Notes under the pieces: model-generated
What the model was told of the DNA's origin: nothing
Seen by the model: the letters and a program-made list of their open reading frames with translations, nothing else
The model's database searches: none
Made by a program: the position numbers and the translations under genes
Part shown: positions 42,664-55,753 of the stretch, one piece after another
How the letters are laid out: each line of letters begins with the position of its first letter
Numbering within the stretch: the stretch's first letter is position 1
Assembly (NCBI GenBank): GCA_963921935.1
Contig: OY998177.1
Coordinates: forward strand, 10,133,754 to 10,197,753
Source: Galeruca laticollis
Lineage: Eukaryota > Arthropoda > Insecta > Coleoptera > Chrysomelidae
DNA length: 64,000 bases
Direction of reading: 5' to 3'

Positions 42664-43098
42664 AAAACAGAATTAGCGGGCATATCACGCAAAAGAGGTT
42701 ACAGAGAATGTGTGGTAACCGTAGACATGCATGTTTCTGGCTCATTAGCCTTCATCGGTACGGCATAACCAAGAAAAGGTGTACAACTTGGGAGCAAAGA
42801 TGTTAATTGAAACATGAGAAAACACAAACAACGGATTTCAACAAGATAACCAAACGCACATTTGTGCCTTCACAATCTTGTTGAAATCCGTTGTTTGTGT
42901 TTTCTCATGTTTCAATTAACATCTTTGCTCCCAAGTTGTACACCTTTTCTTGCTTATGCCGTACCGATGAAGGCTAATGAGCCAGAAACATGCATGTCTA
43001 CGGTTACCACACATTCTCTGTAACCTCGTTTGCGTGATATGCCCGCTAATTCTGTTTTTGTTTTATATTCCACGCGTTATTCTTCCATCTTTTTATTG
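42664..43098. repeat. Foldback element 2
   Basis: Near-perfect palindrome: left arm from AACAGAATTAGCGGGCATAT (about 42667) to about 42866, right arm from about 42871 to 43064. The outer about 35 bp of the right arm (to 43098) have no partner, so the left end was cut where Penelope copy 2b joins. Same family as foldback 1 but diverged. Confidence 0.88.
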
Positions 43099-43099
43099 G

Positions 43100-43167
<68 letters not shown>
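43100..43167. repeat. (TA)n tract
   Basis: TA run right of foldback element 2. Confidence 0.95.
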
Positions 43168-43199
43168 TATAATATATGTAATTTTCTATGATTGTAATT

Positions 43200-44763
43200 G
43201 CCCCACGTTGGGGTGACAAAATTATTATATACTAAATATGCTGTCATGAATTTTAATTGTTTAATTTTAATGTTAATCTTCCTGCAAAGATAAATTTCAA
43301 TTCACCTCACGTTATTGTATATTGTCGCAGCGACAATTCTTGTACATGCAACTTAAAAATTAATGTAAGAAATTTCAGCTTTGAGACAGTAGTTGTCAAA
43401 AATATGCCCGACTCTAATAAATATTAATTTAGTATTTCTAAAAATGAATTTATATGTATAATAGACCTATTACTCTTCTCTCAGGGTGGGATCAAACTGT
43501 TTAAAAAATTAATTATTCAAAATTGGTTTAAATTTTTACGTATCTCCAGATTATCTGTTTCACTATTGTTCAGAACCTATAGTAACTGTATGTTTAATAT
43601 TATGAAAGGCACTTCAAATATCTGATGACGTTTCCAATATTTCTGTCACTGAAAATTTTCAGCTGTCACTGATTTGAAAGTTTTATTTAATGAAAAATGT
43701 TTAATTTTCTGATATATGTTATTAAAAAGACTATATTGAGTAAGAATGCAAACTTCTATATTATACTACCAGATACAAATTAACAAATTAATATTCCCCA
43801 AAATTATTACAAACGAAACAACAGTCGTAATTTCTACGAAACTTAAAATTACTACAACCTATATGCTATAAACTAATCTAATGAAAAACGTCTAATAAAA
43901 GTTCCAATTGTTGATCTAAATCTTGATGTGTATAAATGTCAAAAAACAAGCTTCACTCAAATTTATCTAATTCCAAAGTTTTCTTCTCTTATGTGAATTT
44001 CGTTATATGACTTATTAATTTTGTTTGCAATCAAAAATCTAATAGATCCATCTATGCCAAATTTTATTTAAAATAGGCCCTCTTATTTCTCGAGAAATTG
44101 TTGTAAAAAAACTGGATCGGACTCACCAACTAATAACTGGACAACTCGTACAATTCTAATTGATTTTAGAATTCAGGAAACTTTCTAAATTTTATTTAGA
44201 AACCTGGAACACATTCACTACACACGATGCAATACTTATTCCAATTATGCACGCACTGGCTTTATAATAAAATAGCTTTTGAATCTGGTTGTATAGATAT
44301 ACGAGTACAACTTCTACTATCTACCACAAAATTGAAACAACTCTAATTATGATGTTGCCTCTCCGGGGATTCAAACACAACTAACTAAACTTTTGCAAAA
44401 TAAATAAATCTCCTTTCTGTTGGTTACCAAATTTTCTTGTTTTTAAAAAAATTACGAATATATGATTTTCAATATCCAAGTGAGATTTGAATTCTTTTAT
44501 TACACTTGTAATGTTGCTAGCAGAAACCTCTATATTTTGAAATTTCAAATATTTTCTCCAAATCATAATATGTTCTATCTATCATTAGATATATTCTACT
44601 TAAATGTCATCAAAATTTGAAATGTCAAATTTGATATTTCTACTGAATTTTTCAAAATTAGTGAATTTACATATAACACAGTGAGTATCAAAAGTATGGC
44701 AGCCAAATATGAATGAATTTCCTTATGTTCTACTTTTCTTTTAAATTTCAAATAGAGGATCTG

Positions 44764-44767
<4 letters not shown>
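43200..44767 (-). mobile_element. Gypsy-type element E: one LTR plus primer-binding site
   Basis: About 1.5 kb related to the LTRs of element D (shared CTCAGGGTGGGATCAAA, GACAGTAGTTGTCAAA and the GGATCTGTATTAAT end). In minus sense the LTR is followed by TTGTCACCCCAACGTGGGGC (complement of 43201-43220), which resembles a tRNA-Lys-type primer-binding site. The rest of the internal region is missing. It is a truncated 5' end rather than a plain solo LTR. No ORF. Confidence 0.75.

Positions 44768-44841
<74 letters not shown>
44768..44841. repeat. (TA)n tract
   Basis: About 37 TA units between element E and a non-LTR 3' fragment. Confidence 0.95.
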
Positions 44842-45440
<599 letters not shown>

Positions 45441-45463
45441 TATATATATATATATATATATTA

Positions 45464-46907
45464 TATATCCATGAATATATGAATATAACACTAATTGAAA
45501 TTTAATTTGTCCACATTGTACAATCTGTGGTTGTAGCGACACTATTGCACACACACCTTTAGTAGCGTATGCAATATATTTCAATTTGACAGTAGTTGTC
45601 AAACATTGCCCGGCTATGATAAATATTATTATTAGTATTGCGAAAGATGAATTCTTTCACAATGAACTTTAACCACTCTTATATCTCAGGGTGGGATCAA
45701 AATTGTTATTAAAATATTGACTCAAATTTTATAATTTTAAAGTATTCTCCAAATTAAATATAAACTCTATTATTCAGATTGTTGACACAAGAAACTCGAG
45801 TGACTGTTTAATATTATAAAAGGCCCTTTAATTGTCTTATGACATTTACGACTTTTCTGTCACCAATAATTATTCAAATGTCATTGATCAAATCAAATTT
45901 TTTATTGAATGTTAAATGTTTAATTCTATGAAAATATGTGCTAAATAATACCACTGTTAGTTAGATTCAAAATTTTTTATATTATACTATCAAATAACAA
46001 ATTTTCAAAATTAGTATTCCCAATAATATCGTTAAAGAACAAAATCGTATTTTCTACAAACCTTAAAATTAAAACAGCGTATGTAGTAGGAAAAACCTAA
46101 TTTAATCCTTTTAACAAGAGTTCAAATTGTCGGAGTTACACTTGACGTGTATAAATGTCACAAAATTGTCTATTTCACAAAATTCGTCGCATGATGTAGA
46201 TTTTCATATGTAATGTTAAGTTCGTTTGAATTCAAAAATATCTTATAGATGCATCTATTTAAATTTATTCGAAAAGGCCTGTTAATTCTCGGGATATAAT
46301 AAAAAACTGGAGCGGACTCACCAATACTATGGGACAGGAAAATACTCGTACAATTCTAAATGAATTTAGAATTCTGGACACATTCTAAATATAATTTGGA
46401 AATCTGGAACCACTTAAAGTGAATAAGACGACACAAATTTTCTTCAAATTATGCACCCACTGATTTTATAATGGATGGCTTAATTATTTGATTATACTAT
46501 ATGATTATTTCTATTAAATTCACAAAATTTGAGACAACTCTTTAATAGGATGTTGTCTCGTGGGGGTTTCAAATTCAAGTAACTAAACTTTTTTCAAATA
46601 AATAAATCTCTTCTCCTGTGGTTACGAAGTTTTCTTTTTTTAAAAAAAATACTAAATTATGTTTCCCAATAACAAAGAGAGATTTTAAATTCATTTATTA
46701 CAATTGTAATTATTCTAGCAGAGACCTCTATATTTTGAAGATCCAAATATTTTTTCTAAATCGTGATATGATCTATCTATCATTAGATACATTCTGCATA
46801 AATGTTATAGGAAATTAAAGTGTCAAATTTGATATATACAAAATATAAATAATTTTCCTTATTTTCAACGTTTCTTTCAAATTTCAAATAAAGGAACTGT
46901 ATTAAAT
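45464..46907 (-). repeat. 3' LTR of element D
   Basis: Matches 49645-51097 along most of its length with many small differences, so this insertion is not recent. The first about 40 bp on the plus strand are replaced by TA-rich sequence. Confidence 0.82.
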
Positions 46908-47030
46908 CCCCCTTATAAAAGAATGACATATCGATTCTTGTATATTATTATAATTTCATCTTTCACAATTGCCAAATATTATCCTAGTATCTTAGTAAAA
47001 CAGTAATATTTTCCAGAATCTTGTCTTCAA

Positions 47031-47897
47031 TTATATTAAGCTATTGTCCCGAATTCCCATAAAACTTATTAACTCTACTATATCTATATTTAAAATTTCA
47101 CGCAACATACTATTATTTGTTATTCTAAAATTTCCTATATACATGTTGATGATTTCTTCTATGATCTTATCCTTTTGTAGTATTTCCAAATTTTTTCTTA
47201 CTCTGTCTTTCAATTTATATGGAACTAGATGATTTTGCTTTAACATTTCTCGATATTTTTCACTTTCATATTATATCCATATTTTTATCGAGCAACCCTC
47301 GGTTCCTTCGACATTATTCTCTCATACGTCTTCAATAATTCATTTATAAATTCATAATATTCTTCATCACAGTCTGTCCAATTACCATTCCTTTTCACAT
47401 CTTCTATTTCTCCTATCTCACGCACATAATTATTTGCCATTCTCATTTCTTTTTCAATCAATCCTTCATATTTCATTATCAAATTCTTCACTTTCTCTCT
47501 ATATTTCTTATTTCCGCTCACTAATTCCAATTCTTCCATTATTCCACTCCTCTTTATATTCCATAACTTCTTATCATCCTCTTCAATTGCCAATACTTCC
47601 ATAGTTACCTCCTCAAATTCAATTCTTTTACCATTTATTTTTATCTATCTTTTCAAAATCAATTCTTGCCTTATATTTCATTAATTCATCAATAACTATG
47701 TCTGTTTCTAACTTGTTTACCAATAATGCTTGCATATCAATTTCTTTCCCATCTTTTAATTCAATCTTTTGTATTATAGATTTGCTTAGTTCATATAACT
47801 TCTTTCCATTTGCTCCTATAAGTGTAATTATTTTCTCCTGTTCATCTATTTTGTTGCCTAATTTCATTACTATTTTCATTATCATTTCTTCTATCAA
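47031..47897 (-). pseudogene. Element D pol: protease remnant and start of RT
   Basis: Three minus-strand blocks in different frames. 47897-47628 reads LIGANGKKLYELSKSIIQK and IDELMKYKARIDFE, matching the part of a gypsy-type protease after the active site; the DTG itself is not seen. 47602-47285 has KYEGLIEKEMRMANNYVREI, the linker that in family B reads KYEGLFNGEARVAKNF. 47246-47031 has VPYKLKDRVRKNLEILQKDKIIEEI, the start of RT, and then ends. Together they show that the deletion removed everything after the RT start. Confidence 0.65.
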
Positions 47898-48200
47898 AGT
47901 TTCTAAAATCTCTTCTATTCTAAAATACTTATTTTTATCAATTTTATCTCCATTTTCATATATTCATTCTTCATTTCTGTAACTTCTATTTTCGTTTCCA
48001 TAATTCATGTCTACATGTCTATCATTTTTTTTATTATCAAACCCTGTTTATATAATTTCTATTCACATTTGTTTTTAAATATTACTTGTTATTAATAAAC
48101 TTTTTATTTACACATCGTTTTTATATCCCTTCCTTACCATGTACAATTCCTTTTTCGTTTTCCAGATTTCATTCCTTTAATCCTGTCATATAATTCAATT

Positions 48201-49548
48201 TTATTTCATTTTCCTAAACTTTGTCTTATTTTCTTCTCTTATTGTTTGATTTTCTTTGTGTTTCTGCAGCTTCTTTCTGTTCTCCACCATATCTTTTTTA
48301 ATTTTTAAGTCCAATATATCATCAATTTCTTCCAATAAATGCATTGAAATGAGCATCTCAAATTTTTCCGTATCATTAAAATTATTTTTTATTATTTTGT
48401 TCTCCATAATATTTTCACTTCCTATCATTTTATTTTAATTATCTCATTAAATATTCTTGGATTCATTATCTTCATATTTCTGTCAAGTTTTACTTTTATT
48501 TTGATATTTCCTGTATGAATTATTCGCCCTTCATTTTGTCATGTGGTTTTTACTATCTCTTCCATAGTTTCTTGTAATATTTTGTTCATTTTCTTTAATT
48601 CCCAATTGAATTGTTTCCCCCTATTATAATTACTATTTCTTTTACCATATGTCACGATTAGTTTTACTATATTAACATCTAAGTCTTCTATTTTCCAATT
48701 ATTATTTTTTTCATAAATTCGCATAACTTCTTCACTTGTTTGTCCTTGTACTTTAATAGACTGTATTTCTTCAATTATAGTCTCATTTTGTTTCTTTACT
48801 TCCACTTGAATTGCTCCAGATAAATTTTCTTCTATGCATCTCCTAATTCTTGAACTTCTTCTACCAGATGCTTGCTTATAACTTCCCTAATTTTAATGCC
48901 ATTTTCTTGAATTTCCATCCGCAAATTTCCCTTCTGGCCCTTCATATCTTCTTTCACCTTTTCAATTTTCTCTCTAAATTCTTCATTCTCTTCCCTAATT
49001 TTCTTAATATCCTTCAAATTTTCAATTTTTCTTCCTCCTATTTTCTTTTCCAGCCTGTCCATGTTTCCAGTGATATTGTTAATATCTCCCTTAATCTCTT
49101 CCCTCATTGTATCAATTTTGTCATTTAAATCTCCACTCATATTGTTCATATCTCCCCGCATACTAATCATATTCTCATTTTGTCTGTCCATTTTTCCATT
49201 CAAATCTCCATTGATACTATTCATATCTCCCCACATACTGTTCATATCTCTCCACATATTATTCATATCTCCTCTCATATTATTTTCTTAACTCTTCATG
49301 TTACTTAATATTTGCGTCAATACGTCATTGGTACATATTACTCCTTGTGTTTCCCATTTCTCTTGTCTCTGATTTTCTTGTTTTTCCTCATCTCCTACTG
49401 TCATATATCCTTCTGATTGGTCCCTTCCTTGTTCTAAGTACTGCACCTGAAAATCACCCATACTATGTCTCCTTTCTTCCCTTTCTTCGTCAGATCCACT
49501 TTCAAGTCCTACCTGTTTACCATCCCTTAACGCCATTCTTCTTTCCAT
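48201..49548 (-). pseudogene. Element D Gag with heptad MRGDMNN-type repeats
   Basis: From MERRMALRDGKQ (49548) through GDFQVQYLEQGR to one in-frame TAA near 49288. It is then open in the same frame (49278-48832) with repeated seven-residue units like MRGDMNN, MWGDMNS and MSGDLND, then a coiled coil. After a frameshift, 48805-48539 and 48428-48201 carry further charged, Lys-rich blocks. The seven-residue spacing suits a coiled coil. It corresponds to the Gag of element A by its opening and the Q(V)QY(L/M)EQGR segment. Confidence 0.65.
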
Positions 49549-49644
49549 CGTAGATACTTAATATTTTTCAATATAGTCAATAAATTTCAATATTTTTATA
49601 ATTATGTGCAAATTTTTAATCGCTCCACGTTGCTGGTGCCAATT

Positions 49645-51091
49645 TGTTATATGTCGATTATTTAAAATTGTATAATTTCATGAATATATGAATATAACAC
49701 TAATTGAAATTCTATTTGTTCACGTTGTACAATCTGTGATTGTAGCGACACTATTGCACACACACCTTTAGTAGCGTATGCAATATATTTCAATTTGACA
49801 GTAGTTGTCAAACAATGCCCGGCTATGATAAATATTATTATTAGTATTTCGAAAGATGAATTTATTCACAATGAACTTCAATCACTCTTATATCTCAGGG
49901 TGTGATCAAAATTGTTATTAAAATAATGAATCAATTTTTATAATTTTAAAGTATTCTCCAAATTAAATATAAACTCTATTATTCAGATTGTTCACACAAG
50001 AAACTCGAGTGACTGTTTGTTTAATATTATAAAAGGCCCTTTAATTATCTTATGACATTTACGACTTTTCTGTCACCGATAATTATTCAAATTACATTGA
50101 TTAAATCGAATTAAATGTTTAATTCTATGAAAATATGTGCTAAATGAATACCACAGTGAGTTAGATTCAAAAAATTTTATATTATACTATCAAATAACAA
50201 ATTTTTAAAAGTTAGTACTCCCAATAATATCGTTGAAGAACAAAATCGTATTTTCTACAAACCTTAAAATTAAAACAACCTACGTACTAGAAAAAACCTA
50301 AGTAAATCCTTTTAACAAGAATTCAAATTGTCGAATCTACACTTGACGTGTATAAATGTTAAATACCACGATGTCCGATCAAAATTGTCTATTTCACAAA
50401 ATTCGTCGCATGATGTAAATTTTCATATGTAATGTTAATTTCGTTTGAATTCAAAAATATTTCATAGATGCATCTATTTAAATTTATTCAAAAAGTCCTG
50501 TTAATTCTAGAGAAATAATGAAAAACTGGAGCGGACTCACCAATACTATGGGACAGGAAAATACTCGTACAATTCTAATTGAATTTAGAATTCTGGACAC
50601 TTTCTAAATACAATTTAGAAATCTGGAACCACTTAAACTGAATACGATACAATTTTTCTTCAAATTGTTCACGCACTGATTTTATAATGGATGGTTTGAT
50701 GATTTGATTATACTATATGATTATTTCTATTTAATTCACAAAATTTGAGAAAACTCTTAAATACGATGTTGTCTCGTGGGGGTTTCAAATTCAACTAACT
50801 AAACTTTATTCAAATAAATAAATCTCTTCTCCTGTGGTTACGAAATTTTCTTTCTTTAAAAAAATACTTAATTATGTTTCCCAATAACAAAGAGATATTT
50901 TAATTTCTTTTATTACAATTGTAATTATTCTAGCAGAGACCTCTGTATTTTGAAATTTCAAATATTTTTTCCAAATCGTAATATGTATCTATCATTAGAT
51001 ACATTCTGCATAAATAGGAAATTGAAGTGTCAAATTTAATATATACCGAATCTCTCAAAACTATTGATTCTACATATCAAAAGTATTGCAT

Positions 51092-51097
<6 letters not shown>
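49645..51097 (-). repeat. 5' LTR of element D, head truncated at a (TA)n tract
   Basis: Full until GTATTGCATACAAATA, then replaced by TA repeats. The missing head (AAATATAAATAATTTTCC to CTGTATTAA) is present in inverted orientation on the other side of the TA tract. Confidence 0.82.
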
Positions 51098-51179
<82 letters not shown>

Positions 51180-51191
51180 ATATATATATAT
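51097..51191. repeat. (TA)n tract at the centre of an LTR inverted duplication
   Basis: TA run with a few AAATA interruptions, flanked by opposite-facing copies of the element D LTR head. Confidence 0.92.
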
Positions 51192-51525
51192 TAATACAGT
51201 TCCTTCATTTGAAATTTAAAAGAAACGTGGAAAATAAGGAAAATTATTTATATTTTGTATGCAATACTTTTGATATGTAGAATCAATAATTTTGAGAGAT
51301 TCGGTATATATCAAATTTGACACTTCAATTTCCTATTTATGCAGAATGTATCTAATGATAGATACATATTACGATTTGGAAAAAATATTTGAAATTTCAA
51401 AATACAGAGGTCTCTGCTAGAATAATTACAATTGTAATAAAAGAATTTAAAATCTCTCTTTGTTATTGGGAAACATAATTTAGTATTTTTTTAAAGAAAG
51501 AAAATTTCGTAACCACAGGAGAAGA
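51192..51525 (+). repeat. Inverted copy of the element D LTR head
   Basis: TTAATACAGTTCCTTCATTT through GAGAAGAGAT on the plus strand is the complement of the LTR end at about 50816-51096 and also holds the 60-odd bp missing there. The match to the neighbouring LTR is very close, so this is either an inverted duplication or a second, opposite-facing LTR fragment. Confidence 0.85.
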
Positions 51526-52010
51526 GATATATATATATAGTATAGATTTGTAGCGCTGCGGCATCCTCCGATATACACAATATGTATATAGAACAGCTCC
51601 AATGCATCGAGATCACGCACAGAGTGGCTTCCTATTATTTGGCAACACTGGGACCTTGATAAATTATTAGTAGGTAGATTTGAATTAATTTAAGTATCGG
51701 TGCGTCCTGTATATTGTGTATAGATGGCGTTCAAAGTGACTCCAGTAATATTAAATATGTATTTCTTTTTCTTTTGAGAGAGGAGAATGAAACATATATT
51801 CTATTATTAGAGCTGTTGACGGTTGATACAAATCCATGTGAAACTATATTTTATACATAGAAGACAGTTTTTAGAAACCTAAAATAAAATTCTAAAAACC
51901 TGATTATTCGTTTCAAATTAAATTTATTTCTCATAACCCGGTTATAAATATGAACTATTTATCTTGATAATTTGTTAGAACAATGATAATATTTAACGAT
52001 TGTTATCACA
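51526..52010. other. No gene found
   Basis: Short TA run, then unremarkable AT-rich sequence. Nothing recognised. Confidence 0.5.
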
Positions 52011-52133
52011 ATGGAGACTGGCTCCAACAAAAGAAATGGTTGTAACGTTCCGAAGATTGATTTTATAATGGTGCGAGTTTCTTTGCTAGAAATATGGTTT
52101 TTGTGTAGTGGAGAAGGACGTGAAAATATCTTT
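52011..52133 (+). pseudogene. Possible decayed first exon (tentative)
   Basis: Begins METGSNKRNGCNVPKIDFIMV and is followed at 52134 by a GTAAGT donor. After the first 21 residues a second frame reads CEFLC, a stop, then KYGFCVVEKDVKISL up to the donor, which fits a first exon with a frameshift. The PKIDxxMV opening gives me a weak impression of a repetitive insect gene family with a similar first exon, but I cannot confirm it. No downstream exon was identified. Confidence 0.25.
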
Positions 52134-52274
52134 GTAAGTACCTATAATAGTACATTGACATACTTTATTACATTCTATATACTCTTTTTATCATATTTAG
52201 AGCTACTCAACATCTATATCAACGAAATAAAACTTGAAATCAGCTCTGTAAATAAACAAACTACTAATGAATAA

Positions 52275-53400
52275 TTATTGACTTTTCATTTTTATCACAA
52301 CCAAAAAAATTTAAAATGATTTTCAATTTATATTTGTAGTTAATCAGAGATTATAACTCACATTAAAGTTAATGAAAAAGACTATCCATCTCAAATGTAT
52401 TATGTAGGCAATTTTAGCAGTATGTAGAACGCAAAATACGCACTACAGCATATATTATTACAATTTACAGGGGCAACTAATTTCGGCACACTGAGCTATC
52501 ATTAGGCCTTAAATGTATATATCATTCACATGAAATGTATTATAAAAGGAAAGTTCTCACATACCCTTGGCATGCAGCAGAATCCAAGATGAGTCAGTAG
52601 GTAATTTGGGAAATATACTGTAGAAATTTTTTATTAAAATCAGGAAAATGTACATAATTATGCAAACCTCAACAAAAGTTAAAATTAGACAACGTTAAGA
52701 GAAGTCATTAAAATAAATTAATGTATAATTAAAAGAAAAATAAAAAAAATATGGACTTCGTCTTACGGTAGAATCCTTCTGAAGCAAGAAGTCCACTAAT
52801 TGAATAGTCGTAATAGTAAGAAGAGCAATAGATAGGACCGAATGCGGACTAATGAAAAACAACTTTTGCGTTCCGTTAGTCCGCATGATAATAATTATAT
52901 ATTCAGAATTCATATTTTAACACTCATAATTCACACAATTTGTATATTCATGGCCTTAGGAAAAATATAGTATATAACTCGTTAGAAATTGTATTTCCTG
53001 CACTCCTACGGAATATGTCACTTTCCACACTTCTTATACAATGCTATTCAAATTAGAGTCTATGCATCGGGATCATGGTGATGGTAAGAGATATAGGGGC
53101 AAGGTTGTGTATTTCAGAGGTCGTTTATTTGATTCAAGACAATCTAGCTGCCTTAGTTCTGGAGTTATACAGGAAAAATTGAAAATTTTGAAATTCATCT
53201 TTTGCCTATTTTTTTTTAGTTTGCGAGGATTTTCCAAAAGTTTGCCATAACATCTTCTTGTATATTGAACTATTACCAGAACAATTTTAACCTTTTTTTA
53301 ATATTCCATAACAGCTGTAATTCAGAAATATCAGTGAGTAAGAAGTGGATCAATGCTAAGTTGATCATACAACAAGATCTTGTTTAATTATTGAAGCTTC
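52275..53400. other. No gene found
   Basis: AT-rich. A small hairpin at about 52841-52886 (ATGCGGACTAATG with CGTTAGTCCGCAT). A short open frame at 53041-53250 has no recognisable motif. Confidence 0.5.
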
Positions 53401-53407
53401 ATATTGG

Positions 53408-54407
53408 GTTTGTTCCAACACACACATTTTAATCGTTCCGGAATTATTATCGAAATCGTTCTCTAGGATTTGTTACGCAGGCGCAGTTTTTACCATTCTA
53501 ATAACGGTTCCCAAATAGATTGTGGTTGGAATGGTTTGTTTACTGACTCAAGTCTTAAATCATTGGAACGAGTCAAAATTGTCCTCCACCTCGTTATCAC
53601 GCATATTGGAAAATATGAACAAAAGCATAAACAAATATGAATAAGATCGCTACCACAAAATTTAACTAATACATAAACAAAACAACAAATCTAGCCAACT
53701 AATCTAAAACTAGATATGGATATATGTACTGCGCAAGTCGGTTCTCTTGGTACCTGCTGTTAGTAGGTTTGTTCCAACCATGAGAGAACCGTTAAGCGAA
53801 CGATATGTGCTTTGTTCCAACCCTATTTGGTATCGTTATGGAATCACTTTAAGACCGAGGACTTCGATAATTGACTAAAAGCAGGTATCAAGGGAATCGA
53901 ATTGCGCAGTACATATATTCATATCTAGTTTTAAGTTAGTTTGCTTGATTTGTTATTTTGTTCATGTATTAGTTGAATTTTGTGGGAGCGATCTTATTTA
54001 TATTTGTTTGCTTTATTTGTTGATATTTTCCAATATGAGTGATTTCGAGGTGGAGGACATTTTTGACCCGCTCCAGTGAATTACGACTCGAGTCAGTAAC
54101 CAAACCGTTCCAACCACGATCTATTTTGGAACCGTTTTTAGCACGGTAAACACTTGGCTCCTTCGTAACAATTCCTTAAGAACGATTTCGATAACGATTC
54201 CGGTACGATTAAAGTTTGTGTGTTGGAACAAACCTAGTCAAGTATCGAAATCGTCGTTCTTGATCAAATTCCATAACGATACCAAATCGGGTTGGAACAA
54301 AACAATTATCGTTCGCTAAACGGTTCTCTCGTGGTTGGAACACATTTTTGCTATTGCACATGCGCGTCACCGTTCCAAGAACGGGTTTTTGATGTGTTGG
54401 AACAAAC
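53408..54407. repeat. Foldback transposon-like repeat with interleaved palindromes
   Basis: Perfect 15-bp inverted termini GTTTGTTCCAACACA (53408-53422 and complement 54393-54407). Inside, block A (about 53408-53766) is inverted at about 53880-54236, and block B (about 53767-53880) is inverted at about 54237-54345, giving the order A B A' B'. The core word GTTCCAAC or its complement recurs about seven times. No coding capacity. Probably a non-autonomous DNA element. Confidence 0.8.
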
Positions 54408-54419
54408 TTAATTATTAGA

Positions 54420-54656
54420 GAAATCTTGGACATCCGCCATCATAACATTCTCGGAAAATGAGTTTACGCCAGTTTTTAACCTTCCTTCCATACATTTTTG
54501 GTATATATGTTGGTACCGACTCTCACATTTCGTCGGTAATAAGTCGTTTTTGGCTAATTCTGCAATTTCAGTTATATTGGGTGGAATTAAATCCATTCCA
54601 CTGTCAATCGACATTATTTGATTGAACAGTTGACAGTTCCTGATTTTCGTTCTCAA
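54420..54656 (-). pseudogene. Tyrosine-recombinase-like N-terminal fragment
   Basis: Minus frame of about 80 codons: IAELAKNDLLPTKCESRYQHIYQKCMEG, then NSFSENVMMADVQDFS, ending near the foldback at 54407. The LLPTKxxxRYxxxYxxFMxW and NSFSENVxLAYF pattern is the N-terminal core-binding region of Crypton-like recombinases, the class seen at 37308-38175. The catalytic half is not found next to it. I read it as a fragment cut by the foldback insertion. Moderate confidence, because the motif is short. Confidence 0.5.
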
Positions 54657-54659
54657 ATC

Positions 54660-55750
54660 TCTATCGCAGCCTACTTAATTTATATAGTTTGACGGCCTAT
54701 ATTATTATATATGTTTTCCGACGACCACTATGAAATATGGCACATTCCATAAAGTTTTCTTTTCGTGAAAATTTAAACTTGCAAACAATTTCAACACAGA
54801 AACGAACGAACGTGCATACCCGTATGGAATGAAAAATTTTAACAAAAAATTGGTCGACGGCTGTGCGTTTTTATTTTGCACACAGGTTGATGATTACCGA
54901 TGTCTACATTCCCACATAACTGCATAATTATTTTGTCCGCAGTTAGAGTGCTTTGAGGATGAAATTTTAAATTTGACTTTTCAACCGTTAGCAAGTGACA
55001 GAGCGAATTTGAGAGAATTATAGAATTTTTTGTAAATTAAAATATTGTAATTTAATATTGAATAATGAAAAATATTAGTTGAATGCAGTAAAATTTGGAA
55101 ACTTTCAAAGGGATGGATTTTAGAGGAACATAAAATTGTTAACAATGGTCTTGAAGCATCAGTCTATTTTTAAAATTGTAGTAACCTCACCATAAACTTT
55201 TATTAAAAGAATAAATACTAACACTGCGTTTTTTGTGGTCCTCGGAAAAATATCGTGTATAACATGTGTTGAAAATTCGACTAAAAGATGCGGATTGGAT
55301 GGAACAGAACCAATTATCATATAATTCCAAATAACTCTTAGTATTAAATGCTATCTCTCATCTAATAAATGTTATCTACCATTTATATGTAGAATACAAT
55401 TCATTGTCTGATATCTAAATAATAAATTTTGAATAAAATGGCAACGTCTATTGACAGTTGCTAAGTGGTCGCTAGGGAAGACGTGCGATTTACTTTACAG
55501 CCGTGCGCTTTGTTTTACCGTGCCTAATAGACGTCTTTACATTTATTGCCGACTGTGTGTTTTTGACTACTTACAGGGTTGGTCGTAGGTAAAATTGTTC
55601 GCAATCTTGAGATAATGTCGTATTCGAATTCTTTATAGATATTCACTTCTATATAAACAACAATAAATATAAATTTAAAAGTTAATTTGTAAAATGGTTT
55701 CTATGCGCAAGGTACCGTATGTAGCATGAAAATTGTTAAAATAATAGACA
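54660..55750. other. No gene found
   Basis: AT-rich intergenic-like sequence; no ORF or repeat boundary recognised. Confidence 0.5.
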
Positions 55751-55753
55751 TAA

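Larger units (their letters stand above)
45464..51097 (-). mobile_element. Gypsy-type LTR element D, internally deleted
   Basis: LTRs 45464-46907 (left, outer edge eroded by TA repeats) and 49645-51097 (right). The minus-sense primer-binding site TGGCACCAGCAACGTGGAGC is the complement of 49622-49641, and a G-rich tract (complement of 46908-46920) precedes the 3' LTR. The internal region has Gag, protease and only the first residues of RT, so RT, RNase H and integrase are deleted. Shares its Gag opening with element A and LTR sequence with element E. Confidence 0.85.

Noticed and set aside
52695..53250. Small ORFs around 52700-53250
   Set aside because: No motif, no splice context, and composition typical of random AT-rich frames.
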